The notes under the pieces were generated by a model. That model saw only the letters and a program-made list of their open reading frames with translations. It was not told the DNA's origin and did not search any database. A stretch of DNA of 64,000 nt. Origin: Pseudoclavibacter sp. AY1H1. Its GTDB lineage: Bacteria > Actinomycetota > Actinomycetes > Actinomycetales > Microbacteriaceae. Positions within the stretch are counted from its first letter, which is position 1. Each line of letters opens with the position of its first letter. Positions 43,432-52,555 of the stretch are shown piece after piece. Where the stretch lies: contig NZ_PSXX01000001.1 in the NCBI RefSeq assembly GCF_002931055.1, positions 620,001 to 684,000 on the forward strand, given 5' to 3'. A program made the translations under genes and the position numbers.

Positions 43432-44616
43432 GTGAGAGTTGATCTGGTAACACGCGAGTATCCACCGGCCGTCTACGGCGGGGCCGGAGTCCACGTCACC
43501 GAGCTCGTCAAGGCGATGAGACGCGACATCGACGTCAACGTCCGCTGCTTCGGAGAGGCGCGCGACGAGCAGCAGACCTATGCGTACAACACGCCCCCTG
43601 CCCTCCGATCCGCGAACCCGGCTCTCGGCTTCCTCGGCACCGACCTCGAGATCGCGAACGACATCGCGGGTGCCGACCTCGTGCACTCGCACACCTGGTA
43701 CGCGAACGCAGCGGGCCACGTCGCGAAGCTGCTGCACGACATCCCGCACGTCATCACTGCGCACAGCCTCGAGCCGCTCCGCCCCTGGAAGGCGGAGCAG
43801 CTCGGAGGCGGCTACTGCCTCTCCAGCTGGATCGAGCAGGTCTCCTACGAGCACGCCGACCGCATCATCGCCGTGAGCCACGGGATGCGCGCCGACATCC
43901 TCCGCGCCTACCCGAACCTCGACCCGGAGAAGGTCGAGGTCGTCTACAACGGCATCGACCTCGAGACCTGGCAGCGCGTCGAGGACCCTGAGGCTGCACG
44001 GGCCCTCGGCATCGACCCCGACCGCCCCGCTGTCGTCTTCGTCGGCCGCATCACTCGGCAGAAGGGTCTCCCGTACTTCCTGCGCGCCGTGCGCGAGCTG
44101 CCACCTGAGGTGCAGGTCATCCTGTGCGCCGGCGCCCCGGATACCCCCGAGATCGAGGCAGAGGTCGCAGGTCTCGTCGAGCAGCTGCAGACCGAGCGCG
44201 ATGGCGTCCTCTGGCTCGCGCGCCACCTCAGCAAGCGCGAGATCATGACCGCGCTCTCGGCATCGACGGTCTTCGCCTGCCCCTCGATCTACGAGCCGCT
44301 CGGCATCGTGAACCTCGAGGCCATGGCCTGCGGCACAGCCGTGGTCGGCACGGCGACCGGCGGCATCCCCGAGGTCGTCGACGACGGGGTGACCGGACGC
44401 CTCGTGCCGATCGAGCAGGCAACGGACGGCACGGGAACCCCGCTCGACCCAGACAAGTTCGTCGCCGACCTCGCACGAGTGCTCACCGAGGTCGTCAGCG
44501 ACCCCGAGACGGCCGCTCGCTACGGCAAGGCGGGGCGCGAGCGCGCCGAGCGCGAGTTCACCTGGCGCCGCATCAGCGACGAGACGATCTCCATCTACGA
44601 GCAGCTCGTTGGCTGA
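43432..44616 (+). CDS. glgM: GT4 glycosyltransferase: GlgM-type maltose-1-phosphate synthase / glycogen synthase
   Basis: A 394-aa retaining GT-B enzyme. The N-terminus VDLVTREYPPAVYGGAGVHV and the donor site segments (FVGRITRQKG near 202-211, PSIYEPLGIVNLEAMACGTA near 283-302) match the actinobacterial GlgA/GlgM family. In mycobacteria the glgC-linked member makes maltose 1-phosphate from ADP-glucose and glucose 1-phosphate, feeding the GlgE pathway; older annotation calls it glycogen synthase. The GTG at 43432 gives the conserved start, though another GTG lies three codons earlier. Confidence 0.88.
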   Translation: MRVDLVTREYPPAVYGGAGVHVTELVKAMRRDIDVNVRCFGEARDEQQTYAYNTPPALRSANPALGFLGTDLEIANDIAGADLVHSHTWYANAAGHVAKLLHDIPHVITAHSLEPLRPWKAEQLGGGYCLSSWIEQVSYEHADRIIAVSHGMRADILRAYPNLDPEKVEVVYNGIDLETWQRVEDPEAARALGIDPDRPAVVFVGRITRQKGLPYFLRAVRELPPEVQVILCAGAPDTPEIEAEVAGLVEQLQTERDGVLWLARHLSKREIMTALSASTVFACPSIYEPLGIVNLEAMACGTAVVGTATGGIPEVVDDGVTGRLVPIEQATDGTGTPLDPDKFVADLARVLTEVVSDPETAARYGKAGRERAEREFTWRRISDETISIYEQLVG

Positions 44617-44653
44617 CGCGGTGCGCCGCCGAAGCCAGCGCACGAGCCGCGTC

Positions 44654-44659
44654 TAGGCT
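44654..44659 (+). promoter_or_regulatory. -10 of leaderless ABC ATPase gene
   Basis: TAGGCT ends 7 nt before the ATG at 44667, so transcription should begin at or next to the start codon. Confidence 0.5.
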
Positions 44660-44666
44660 GGGGCAT

Positions 44667-45452
44667 ATGGCAACGGTTCTCGAATTCAACGACGCTACGG
44701 TCGTTCGCAACGGTCGTCCGATCCTCGACCATGTCACCTGGTCCGTCGACGAGACGCAGCGCTGGGCGGTGCTCGGCCCGAACGGTGCCGGGAAGTCGAC
44801 GCTCCTCTCGCTCGCCTCGGCGACGCAGCACCCCACGTCAGGAGAGGTCGACGTGCTCGGGGAGCGCCTCGGCCGGACCAACGTCTTCGACCTTCGTCCT
44901 CGCATCGGCGTCGCGTCGAGCGCGATGGCGAGGCGCATCCCCGAAGACGAGCGAGTCATCGACGTCGCGCTGACCGCCTCCTACGCGGTCACGGGCCGAT
45001 GGAACGAGGCCTACGAGGAGATCGACGAGCGCCGGGCGCAGCGTGTCCTCGAGGAATGGAACCTCGGCGAGTTCGCTGAGCGCGACTTCGGCACGCTCAG
45101 CGACGGCGAGCAGAAGCGAACGCTCATCGCACGGGCGATCATGACCGACCCCGAGCTGCTCCTCCTGGACGAGCCCAGCGCGTCCCTCGATCTCGGAGCT
45201 CGCGAGAACCTCCTCGCTGCGCTCTCCAGCTTCGCGCAGAGCGAGTTCGCGCCCGCGATCGTCATGGTCACGCACCACGTCGAGGAGATCCCAGTGGGGA
45301 TCACCCACGTGCTCCTGCTCCGCGAAGGCAAGGTCGTCGCGGCTGGCCCGATCTCCGAGGTGCTCACGAGCTCGAACCTCGAGACGACCTTCGGGCTTCC
45401 CCTCCACGTCACCAACGCCCAGGGCCGGTACGCCGCCCGCGCGTCGAACTGA
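44667..45452 (+). CDS. ABC transporter ATP-binding protein (stand-alone)
   Basis: A 261-aa ABC ATPase with Walker [10 protein letters not shown] (about 37-45), signature LSDGEQKRT (about 147-155; the first Gly of the usual LSGGQ is Asp) and Walker [12 protein letters not shown]. The closest family flavour is the YlmA/ModF-type single ATPases whose permease partner is unknown. No membrane component is nearby: glgM precedes and rpmE2 follows. Substrate and even a transport role are uncertain. Confidence 0.85.
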   Translation: MATVLEFNDATVVRNGRPILDHVTWSVDETQRWAVLGPNGAGKSTLLSLASATQHPTSGEVDVLGERLGRTNVFDLRPRIGVASSAMARRIPEDERVIDVALTASYAVTGRWNEAYEEIDERRAQRVLEEWNLGEFAERDFGTLSDGEQKRTLIARAIMTDPELLLLDEPSASLDLGARENLLAALSSFAQSEFAPAIVMVTHHVEEIPVGITHVLLLREGKVVAAGPISEVLTSSNLETTFGLPLHVTNAQGRYAARASN

Positions 45453-45479
45453 CACCCACGGGCTCCTATCTGCTAAAGT
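45449..45479 (+). promoter_or_regulatory. Candidate rpmE2 promoter
   Basis: CTGACA (45449-45454, overlapping the previous stop) and TAAAGT (45474-45479) are 19 bp apart. Inverted CCACGGG/CCCGTGG arms flank the -10, with an inner GTCCT/AGGAC pair just downstream. Confidence 0.35.
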
Positions 45480-45540
45480 TGTCCTTTGGCTCAGGACCCG
45501 TGGTCCGATTCTGCTCACCAAACTCGTTGAAGGAACCCTT

Positions 45541-45801
45541 ATGAAGGCTGACGTCCACCCCACCTACAACACGGTGGTGTTCAACGACCTCGCATCGGGG
45601 GAGAAGTTCCTCACCCGTTCCACGGTCTCGAGCGCCAAGACGATCGAATGGGAAGACGGCAACACGTACCCAGTCATCGACGTCGAGATCTCCAGCGCCT
45701 CGCACCCGTTCTACACGGGCAAGCAGCGCATCATGGACTCCGCAGGTCGTGTTGAGAAGTTCAAGAACCGCTACGCCAAGTTCGGCGGCGGCAGCAAGTA
45801 G
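45541..45801 (+). CDS. rpmE2: 50S ribosomal protein L31 type B
   Basis: An 86-aa L31 of the type B, zinc-independent class. It begins [16 protein letters not shown] and has no cysteine at all, so the CxxC zinc motif of type A is absent; [10 protein letters not shown] and [12 protein letters not shown] are typical. Type B copies often replace the zinc form under zinc limitation, but I see no clear Zur box here. AAGGAA precedes the ATG. Confidence 0.95.
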   Translation: MKADVHPTYNTVVFNDLASGEKFLTRSTVSSAKTIEWEDGNTYPVIDVEISSASHPFYTGKQRIMDSAGRVEKFKNRYAKFGGGSK

Positions 45802-45813
45802 TCCATTGCTCCA

Positions 45814-45848
45814 CGAAAGGGCGGCACCGTTTCGGTGCCGCCCTTTCG
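45814..45848 (+). terminator. rpmE2 terminator hairpin
   Basis: Two perfect 16-bp arms (45814-45829, 45833-45848) with a TTT loop, 12 nt after the rpmE2 stop and 37 nt from the converging exonuclease gene. Confidence 0.85.
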
Positions 45849-45885
45849 CGCGTCTGCTGGGTGCCTCACCGAGGCCCGTCGCCGG

Positions 45886-46581
45886 TCAGGGAGCGCTGCG
45901 CACCGGCCACGCGCCGTCGGCGGTGAAGTCCGGGTCTCGATTGGCGCGCATGTACGCCTCGAAGTCCCTGGCCTGGTCCGCCGCCCACGTGACCTGCTTC
46001 GTGTGCAGCTCCTGGAGCGGCAGCCCGAGTTCCGCGGGATACTTGGCCGCCAGTGCGAGCGCAAGCTGGCCCGCGGCGACGGCGTCGTCACCCGCGGAGT
46101 GCGCGTCGATCAGTTCCACGCCATAGAAGAGGGCGGTGTCGGTGAGCGTGCGCTTGCCCTTGCGGTACTTGTCGAGCGCCCGGTCGATGACGAGCGGGTC
46201 GACGACCTGCTCGGCGAAGACGATCTGCTCTAGGCCGTGACGCGCGCACTCCCGAGCGAACAGGGTGAGATCGTACGGCGCGTTGTAGATGACCAGCGGA
46301 ACACGGTGCCGGGCGATCCAGTCGAGCGCAGCCCGAAGCTCCCCGACGACCTCGCCTGCCGGCCGCCCCTCGGACTGGGCGATCTCCGTGGTGATGCCGT
46401 GCACAGCCGCCGCGCGCTCGGGGATGGGGACGCCCGGGTCCGCCAGCCAATCCGTGCCGCGCTCGATCGTGCCATCGCCATCGATGAGCCCGACGAACGC
46501 CGTCACGATCCGGTCGTTCTCGACATCGATGCCGGTCGTCTCGAGATCGAACACCGCGATCCGCTTCGTCCACTCGGTCAT
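45886..46581 (-). CDS. DEDDh 3'-5' exonuclease (DnaQ/epsilon-like)
   Basis: A 231-aa exonuclease with the DEDDh residues in order: Asp and Glu in FDLETTG (about 11-17), Asp in NAPYDLT (about 101-107), and His/Asp in AHSAGDDA (about 165-172). This is the family of DNA polymerase III epsilon proofreading subunits and related RNases; as a stand-alone gene it may act in repair or proofreading. The ATG at 46581 was chosen because upstream residues of the long open frame are antisense to the next gene. Confidence 0.9.
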   Translation of the reverse strand: MTEWTKRIAVFDLETTGIDVENDRIVTAFVGLIDGDGTIERGTDWLADPGVPIPERAAAVHGITTEIAQSEGRPAGEVVGELRAALDWIARHRVPLVIYNAPYDLTLFARECARHGLEQIVFAEQVVDPLVIDRALDKYRKGKRTLTDTALFYGVELIDAHSAGDDAVAAGQLALALAAKYPAELGLPLQELHTKQVTWAADQARDFEAYMRANRDPDFTADGAWPVRSAP

Positions 46582-46672
46582 TGCTTCCTCATCCCGCCTC
46601 GGCGTCCTCTTGCAGGCACTTCCACCGCGCATCGCACGGGAGCGCCTGAGCACGGCTTCCCGCCCTGCTCGG

Positions 46673-46678
46673 TACACT
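46673..46678 (+). promoter_or_regulatory. -10 of leaderless hydrolase gene
   Basis: TACACT ends 8 nt before the ATG at 46687. Confidence 0.5.
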
Positions 46679-46686
46679 CTTGCACG

Positions 46687-47598
46687 ATGCCTTCCTCCGC
46701 TCTTGCAGCCACTCCCGAGTCCCCGTCGCTCGCCCGCACAGCGCGTGTCCTGGGCTCCGAATGCGCCTGGTGGGAGATCGGCCCATTGGCCGGCGACGCC
46801 CGCGCGACGGTTGTGCTGGTCCACGGCTTCCGCGGCACCCACCACGGGCTGCTCCCCGTCGTGGAACGGCTCCCGGACGTTCGCTTCCTCGCACCCGACC
46901 TGCCGGGTTTCGGGGAGTCGCGGCCACTCGCAAGCGGACACACGCTCGACGACTACTCGGCCTGGCTCGAGGCGTTCCTCCATGAGGTCGACCCGAACGG
47001 GACCGCCATCGTCCTCGGCCACTCGTTCGGCTCGCTCGTGATCGCCCGGCGCCCCGCCGCGATCGGCGATCGGCGCCTCGTGCTCGTCAACCCCATCGCC
47101 GCGCCCGCCCTGGAAGGCCAGCAGGCGATCCTCACGAAGCTCGCGATCTTCTACTACTGGCTCGGCTCGAAGCTGCCAGAGTCGGCGGGCAGGATGCTGC
47201 TCTCGCATCCGCTCATCACACGCGTCATGAGCGAGGTCATGGCCAAGACCACCTCGAAGCCGCTCCGAGCCTGGATCCACGCCGAGCATGAACGGCACTT
47301 CTCGGACTTCTCCGACCGCGACACGCTCCTCGCCGCGTTCCGTGCATCCGTCTCCGACTCGGTTCTCGCCCATGCACACGAACTGCCAGCGTCCACCGCG
47401 CTCATCGCTGGCGCGCTCGACGACATCGCGCCGCTCGAAGCCCAGCTCGAACTCGCGAGGCTCGCCGAGCTGCCGCTGCACGTGATCGCCGGCACGGGAC
47501 ACCTCGTGCACTACGAGACGCCGATCGCAGCCGCCCGCCTGCTCTCCGAGTTCATCGACGAGAACTCCACACCCGACGATGCGGAGCGCAGCCGGTGA
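46687..47598 (+). CDS. Alpha/beta-fold hydrolase
   Basis: A 303-aa alpha/beta hydrolase. The oxyanion motif VHGFRG (about 45-50), nucleophile elbow GHSFGS (about 114-119), acid Asp in AGALDDIAP and His in GTGHLVHYE are all in position; the substrate is unknown. Its stop overlaps the GTG of the glycosyltransferase (GTGA), so the two are cotranslated and may act on the same pathway. Confidence 0.9.
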   Translation: MPSSALAATPESPSLARTARVLGSECAWWEIGPLAGDARATVVLVHGFRGTHHGLLPVVERLPDVRFLAPDLPGFGESRPLASGHTLDDYSAWLEAFLHEVDPNGTAIVLGHSFGSLVIARRPAAIGDRRLVLVNPIAAPALEGQQAILTKLAIFYYWLGSKLPESAGRMLLSHPLITRVMSEVMAKTTSKPLRAWIHAEHERHFSDFSDRDTLLAAFRASVSDSVLAHAHELPASTALIAGALDDIAPLEAQLELARLAELPLHVIAGTGHLVHYETPIAAARLLSEFIDENSTPDDAERSR

Positions 47599-48674
47599 AA
47601 CTGCTCTTCGACTGCAGGTACGTTCGGATCGACCGCCACGACGGCATCTCGCGGTACTCGGCTGAGCTCGTGCGTGCGCTCTCCGAACTGCACCCGGTCA
47701 CCATGCTCATCTCCGACGAACGACAGCTGCCCATGCTGCCGGACCTTCCGCACGCGCTCATCAGCGCGCCGACGTCGCCAGCGGAGCCGTTCGTCGCTCG
47801 CCAGATCAACGCGCTGCGCCCCGAAGTGGTCGTGAGCCCCATGCAGACGATGGGCTCGCTCGGGCGGCACTACGGGCTCATCCTCACGATCCACGACCTC
47901 ATCTACTACGAGCACCCGAAGCCCCCGCAGTTCCTCCCCTGGTACGTGCGCGCGCTGTGGCGGGTCTACCACCTGTCCTTCTGGCCGCAGCGGCTCCTCC
48001 TCGCCGGTGCGGACCAGGTCGCGGTGGTCTCGGCGACGACCCGCGGGCTGCTCGAGTCCAAGAAGCTCACCCGCCGCCCCATCCCGCTCGTGCCCAACGC
48101 GCCAGATCGCGCGTTCGTCGCGCCGGCGAGGACCGAGCCGCCGAGCGAGCCCAATCTCGTCTACATGGGCTCCTTCATGCCGTACAAGAACGTCGAGACG
48201 CTGGCGCGCGCCATGCGCGACCTGCCTGGCTGGCGACTCCACCTCTGCTCGAAGGCGGATGCGCGCACCCTGGCGGCGCTCGAGGATCTCGCCCCCACGG
48301 GTTCGATCGTCGCCCACCAGGGCGTGAGCGATGAGGAGTACCGCGCGCTGCTCGCCAACGCCACCGCCCTCGTGACCGCGTCGAAGAGCGAGGGCTTCGG
48401 GCTGCCGCTCGTGGAAGCCATGTCCGCAGGCACACCCGTTCTCGTGAGCGACACCCCGATCTTCCGCGAGGTCGGGGGAGCAGCAGCCGGGTACTTCCCG
48501 GCCGATGACGCGGCGCTGCTCGCGACGAAGGCGAGGCAGCTCGACGGCAGCGCGCAGGCGTGGGCCGCCGCCTCAGCTGCTGGCGTGGCGAGGGCCGCCG
48601 AGTACGCGTGGGAGCGATCCGCCGCCTCGCTGCTCAGCGCCTGCCAAGAGGTGGCAGAGCAGCGACAGCGCTGA
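47595..48674 (+). CDS. GT4-family glycosyltransferase
   Basis: A 359-aa GT-B glycosyltransferase. Segments include CRYVRIDRHDGISRYSAEL at the N-terminus, YMGSFMPYKN (about 195-204), and the donor loop SEGFGLPLVEAMSAGTPVL (about 264-282). This resembles mannosyltransferases acting on lipid or cell-wall acceptors, but neither donor nor acceptor can be assigned. It starts with a GTG inside the preceding stop. A sirtuin gene converges on it. Confidence 0.9.
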   Translation: MKLLFDCRYVRIDRHDGISRYSAELVRALSELHPVTMLISDERQLPMLPDLPHALISAPTSPAEPFVARQINALRPEVVVSPMQTMGSLGRHYGLILTIHDLIYYEHPKPPQFLPWYVRALWRVYHLSFWPQRLLLAGADQVAVVSATTRGLLESKKLTRRPIPLVPNAPDRAFVAPARTEPPSEPNLVYMGSFMPYKNVETLARAMRDLPGWRLHLCSKADARTLAALEDLAPTGSIVAHQGVSDEEYRALLANATALVTASKSEGFGLPLVEAMSAGTPVLVSDTPIFREVGGAAAGYFPADDAALLATKARQLDGSAQAWAAASAAGVARAAEYAWERSAASLLSACQEVAEQRQR

Positions 48675-48708
48675 CGGCTTCCGGCCGGCCTCGGGGTTCT
48701 GGGTCGGC

Positions 48709-49551
48709 CTAGGAATCCGACGTGAGCCGGGCCGCGAGGTCGGCGAGCGACTCGGAGGTGCCGCCGTCGACGTAGACGAAGGCCAGGTGCTCGATCGCGG
48801 CCCCGCCGCGGTTGAACAGCACGACCGGCTTGCCAGCTGCCACGGCGCGATGCACGAGCCTGCGTCCAGTGTTGACGACCAGGGACGTACCGGCGACCAG
48901 GAGCGCGTCGGACCCGTCGACGAGGTTGCGGGCACGCTCGGCGACCTCGGGACGAACGACGTCACCGAACATCACGACGTCCGGTTGCAGGATGCCCCCG
49001 CAGACCGGGCAGCTCGGGAGCTCCTCGATCTCCGCGCCGCTCGCCTCGGCGTCACCGTCTGGGCGGCTGCTCGCGTCGGCCGCCAGCTCGGCGATGCCGG
49101 GGGAGGACTCGATGATGTCGGCGAGCAGCGAGGCCCGTGAGACCTCGTGCCCGCACTGCGTGCAGCTCGCGGTGCGCATGCTGCCGTGGAGCTCGACGAC
49201 GTTGCGGCTGCCTGCGCGGAGGTGGAGGCCATCCACGTTCTGCGTGGCGACCCCCGTCGTGGCGCCGTGTCGCTCGAGCTCGGCGAGTGCCAGGTGGCCC
49301 GCGTTGGGCTCCGCTCCGGAGAACCGTGCCGCACCGAGCGCGGCGCCGGCCCAGTAGCGCCTGCGCGTCGCCTCGTCGGACATGAACTGCTGGATCGTCA
49401 TGGGCGAGATCCTCGGCGCCTTGCCGTCCCCGCGGTAGTCGGGGATGCCCGAGTCCGTCGAGAGCCCGGCTCCGGTGAGCACCGCGAACGCCCGATCCGC
49501 CAGCACATCCGCGGCACGTGCAAGACCCTCAGCTCGCGACCGCTCCGCCAT
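48709..49551 (-). CDS. Sir2-family NAD-dependent protein deacetylase
   Basis: A sirtuin of about 280 aa. It has the NAD-binding GAGLSTDSGIPDYRG, TQNVDGLH with the catalytic His region (ELHGS), and four zinc cysteines in CTQC...CPVC; a 25-residue Asp/Ala-rich insertion separates the two pairs. Function would be deacylation of protein lysines. I chose the ATG at 49551; an in-frame ATG at 49584 would add 11 residues but would overlap the start codon of the divergent methyltransferase gene. Confidence 0.9.
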   Translation of the reverse strand: MAERSRAEGLARAADVLADRAFAVLTGAGLSTDSGIPDYRGDGKAPRISPMTIQQFMSDEATRRRYWAGAALGAARFSGAEPNAGHLALAELERHGATTGVATQNVDGLHLRAGSRNVVELHGSMRTASCTQCGHEVSRASLLADIIESSPGIAELAADASSRPDGDAEASGAEIEELPSCPVCGGILQPDVVMFGDVVRPEVAERARNLVDGSDALLVAGTSLVVNTGRRLVHRAVAAGKPVVLFNRGGAAIEHLAFVYVDGGTSESLADLAARLTSDS

Positions 49552-49582
49552 GGCACCGCCCGCTTCTGACAGGATTGCCTCC

Positions 49583-50422
49583 ATGCGCCTGACCCCTCTC
49601 CAATCGACCGATTGGCCACGTGCGGCCCCATCCGTCCGTTCACTCGAACAGTCTGGACTCGACGACTATTCCCGCCTGACCGACGTGGCCCTCCGCCGTC
49701 GCCTCGAGCCGGAAGGTGGCCTCTACCTCGCCGAGTCGCCGAAGGTCATCGAGCGGGCGCTGCGAGCCGGCCACACGCCCCGTTCCCTCCTCCTCATGGA
49801 GCAGTGGCTCCCAACCGTCGAGCCACTGCTCGAGGCGTTCCCCGACGTGCCCGTGTACGTCGGTTCCAGCGAGCAGCTCGAGCAGCTGACCGGCTTCCGC
49901 ATGCACCGGGGAGCCCTGGCCTCGATGCACAGGCCCCCGCTGCTCGACCCCGCAGACCTGCTCGCGACGGCGAAGACCGTCGTGGTGCTCGAGGATCTCG
50001 TGGATCACACGAACGTCGGCGCGGTGTTCCGGGCTGCTGCCGGTCTCGGGGCCGACGCGGTGCTCGTCACCCAGGAATGCGCCGATCCCCTCTACCGGCG
50101 CAGTGTGCGGGTCAGCATGGGCACCGTCTTCCAGGTGCCGTGGACCCGGCTGCCGGTGTGGCGGGAGGCAGCCACGCTGTTCGCAGACGCCGGCTTCGAC
50201 GTCGCAGCGCTCGCCCTGGACGACGACGCCGTCTCGCTCCGGGACTACGCCGCGGACCGTCCCGAGCGCGTCGCGATCCTGCTCGGCACGGAGGGGGACG
50301 GCCTGAGTCGCGGCGCCCTCAGCGCTGCGACGACGACCGTCACGATTCCGATGCTCCACGGCGTCGACTCGCTCAACGTCGCTGCGGCGAGTGCCGTCGC
50401 GCTCTACGCGCTCACCGGGTAG
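49583..50422 (+). CDS. TrmH/SpoU-family RNA methyltransferase
   Basis: A 279-aa SPOUT methyltransferase with an N-terminal RNA-binding (SpoU substrate-binding-like) region and a C-terminal trefoil-knot domain. The SAM site motifs VLEDLVDHTNVGAVFRAA, ILLGTEGDGL and IPMLHGVDSLNVAAASAVAL mark the family that 2'-O-methylates rRNA or tRNA. Which nucleotide is modified is not clear. A CAGGAT 7 nt before the ATG may be a -10 of a leaderless transcript. Confidence 0.9.
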   Translation: MRLTPLQSTDWPRAAPSVRSLEQSGLDDYSRLTDVALRRRLEPEGGLYLAESPKVIERALRAGHTPRSLLLMEQWLPTVEPLLEAFPDVPVYVGSSEQLEQLTGFRMHRGALASMHRPPLLDPADLLATAKTVVVLEDLVDHTNVGAVFRAAAGLGADAVLVTQECADPLYRRSVRVSMGTVFQVPWTRLPVWREAATLFADAGFDVAALALDDDAVSLRDYAADRPERVAILLGTEGDGLSRGALSAATTTVTIPMLHGVDSLNVAAASAVALYALTG

Positions 50423-50434
50423 GGCTCTGCGCGC

Positions 50435-51244
50435 TCACCCGAGAGGGGAGTCGATGTCGGTGCCGAAAGAGAAGGGCTCGGCGAACGGACGCTTCGCGAT
50501 CACGTTGTCGCCCGATGACTCGTTCCTGAGGCGACGCAGCACCCACGGAACGAGGTGCTCTCTCGCCCACACCATGTCCTGCGCGCGGGCCTCGCGCCAC
50601 CGAGAGGGACGGGCCGGTGCAGGCTGCATCGCCACGAGCTCGTTCTCGACGTTCAACGCGGCGAGCACCATGCGAGCCACCTCGTGGTGCCCGTAGGCGT
50701 TGAGGTGCAGGCGGTCGCTGACCCACATGCTGGGGCGCTGGATGGAGCGAAGCGCCCACTGGTCGGCGACGATGCAGTCGTGGTACTCGGCGATCCCGCG
50801 GATGTGCTCGTTGTAGATGGCGATCTTGCCGCGCATCGATGAGAATACCGGCGCGAACTTCGTGTCCACCCCGGTGAACACCACGACGGTGGCGCCGCTG
50901 GCACGCAGCGAGCCGACGAGTCGCGAGAACCGCGCGGCGATCGCGTCCGGGTCCGCGCCCGGGCGGATGATGTCGTTCCCACCAGCGGAGACCGTCACGA
51001 GGTCGGGCTTCAGCTCGAGCGCCGGCCCGAGCTGCTCCTCGGCGATCTGATCCAGCAGTCGGCCGCGGATGGCCAGGTTCGCGTAGGCGAAGTCGGAGCG
51101 GTGTGCGGCGAGTTCCTCTGCCACACGATCGGCCCAGCCGCGGAGACCGCCTGGAGCGGTCGGCTCAGGGTCGCCGACGCCCTCGGTGAAGGAATCGCCG
51201 ATCGCCACGTAGCGGCTCCAGGGTATGAGTTCGGGTTCTGACAT
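50435..51244 (-). CDS. SGNH/GDSL hydrolase
   Basis: A 269-aa esterase-type hydrolase. The four SGNH blocks are present: GDSFTEG (nucleophile Ser, about 16-22), IRGR with Gly/Asn nearby, AGGND (about 87-91) and DRLHLN (catalytic Asp/His, about 176-181). There is no signal peptide, so it is probably cytoplasmic. Substrate unknown. It is divergent from the acyl-CoA dehydrogenase gene, which could hint at acyl-ester chemistry. Confidence 0.9.
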   Translation of the reverse strand: MSEPELIPWSRYVAIGDSFTEGVGDPEPTAPGGLRGWADRVAEELAAHRSDFAYANLAIRGRLLDQIAEEQLGPALELKPDLVTVSAGGNDIIRPGADPDAIAARFSRLVGSLRASGATVVVFTGVDTKFAPVFSSMRGKIAIYNEHIRGIAEYHDCIVADQWALRSIQRPSMWVSDRLHLNAYGHHEVARMVLAALNVENELVAMQPAPARPSRWREARAQDMVWAREHLVPWVLRRLRNESSGDNVIAKRPFAEPFSFGTDIDSPLG

Positions 51245-51328
51245 CTCGCCGTTTCTCTCCTCGATCGGAACTGAAGACTAGACCGTCACAGACGCTGACG
51301 TGGTCATCGAGGTCGAAGCCGTGACGAG

Positions 51329-51334
51329 TACCGT
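51329..51334 (+). promoter_or_regulatory. -10 of leaderless acyl-CoA dehydrogenase gene
   Basis: TACCGT ends 7 nt before the ATG at 51342. Confidence 0.45.
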
Positions 51335-51341
51335 GGTGGAC

Positions 51342-52520
51342 ATGCCAGCTTCAGACCCGAGATCCATTTTGGCCGATGACCTGCTCGAGGTGCTCAATCA
51401 GCGCGCGAGCCGCCACGACGCGGAGAACTCCTTCCCCGCGGACGACCTCGAGGCGCTCCGCGAGATCGGCTACCTGCGGCTGCTGGTTCCTCGCGACTTC
51501 GGCGGCACGGGAGCATCCCTCGAGCAGGCCGTGCGATGCCAGGCACGTCTCGCGGCCGCGGCTCCAGCGACGGCCCTCGCCGTGAACATGCACCACGTGG
51601 TCGCCGGCATCGCCCGCGCGAGGCACGAGGCGGGCGAAGGGGCCCTCGACTGGATGCTGCGCGAGATCGTCGCGGGGGAGACCTACGCGCTCGCCATCTC
51701 CGAGATCGGCAACGACGCCGTCCTCTACGACTCGAATGTCCGTGCCGAGCCGGAGGCCGACGGCGGCTACCGGCTGCACGGCATGAAGATCTTCACCTCG
51801 CTCTCTCCCGTCTGGACGAGCCTCGTGACCTTCGGCCGCGACGACACCGGAGCGGAGCCGGCTCTCGTCCACGGAGTGCTGCGACGCGGCGACGACGGCG
51901 TGCGCATCCACGATGACTGGGACACGCTCGGCATGCGGGGGACGCAGAGCTGCTCCACCTCCCTGGACGGTGCCCGTATCCCCGCCGAGCGCGTCATCGC
52001 TCGGCTCCCGGTCGGACCGAGCAGCGAACCGCACATCTTCGCCGTTCACTCGAACTTCCTCCTCCTCGTCGCCTCGTGCTACGTCGGGATCGGCGACCGC
52101 GCGCTCGAGCTGGCGATCGAGGCCGCCGAGCACCGGACGAGCTCGACGCAGGGCGGGATCCGTCTCGCCGACGACGTGCAGGTTCGAGAGGAAATCGCCA
52201 GGATGAGCATTCGACAGCTCGCAGCGCGTACCCTCGTTGAGTCCATCGCTCGCGATGTCGACGAGGGGGTGCCTCACGGCGACGCCTGGTTCGCGCGCCT
52301 GACGATGGCGAAGTACGAGGCGGTGGCCGCCGCGGCGACCACGACGCAGGACGCGCTCGGGATTGTCGGCGGCAGCGGCTACCGTTCCGGACATGAGCTC
52401 GCGCGACTGCTGCGCGACGTGCTCGCAGGCGGTTTGCACCCGTCGAACGAGCGAGCCGTGCGCCGGCTGCACGCCAGCCACCGACTCGGACCAATCCAAG
52501 ACCCACCCGCACGGCGCTGA
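51342..52520 (+). CDS. Acyl-CoA dehydrogenase family protein
   Basis: A 392-aa FAD-dependent acyl-CoA dehydrogenase. N-terminal helical domain, middle beta domain with LAISEIGNDAV and GMKIFTSLSP, WDTLGMRGTQSCS near 200-212, and a C-terminal helical domain ending in GIVGGSGYRSG. It is of the DszC/HsaA-like or group-D type in general look, so a monooxygenase role with a reduced flavin cannot be excluded; a flavin reductase gene lies 3 kb away. I chose the ATG at 51342; upstream in-frame codons lack a ribosome site. Confidence 0.85.
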   Translation: MPASDPRSILADDLLEVLNQRASRHDAENSFPADDLEALREIGYLRLLVPRDFGGTGASLEQAVRCQARLAAAAPATALAVNMHHVVAGIARARHEAGEGALDWMLREIVAGETYALAISEIGNDAVLYDSNVRAEPEADGGYRLHGMKIFTSLSPVWTSLVTFGRDDTGAEPALVHGVLRRGDDGVRIHDDWDTLGMRGTQSCSTSLDGARIPAERVIARLPVGPSSEPHIFAVHSNFLLLVASCYVGIGDRALELAIEAAEHRTSSTQGGIRLADDVQVREEIARMSIRQLAARTLVESIARDVDEGVPHGDAWFARLTMAKYEAVAAAATTTQDALGIVGGSGYRSGHELARLLRDVLAGGLHPSNERAVRRLHASHRLGPIQDPPARR

Positions 52521-52555
52521 CCGGGCGACTGCCCTGAGAGGAACTCGACGCAGCC

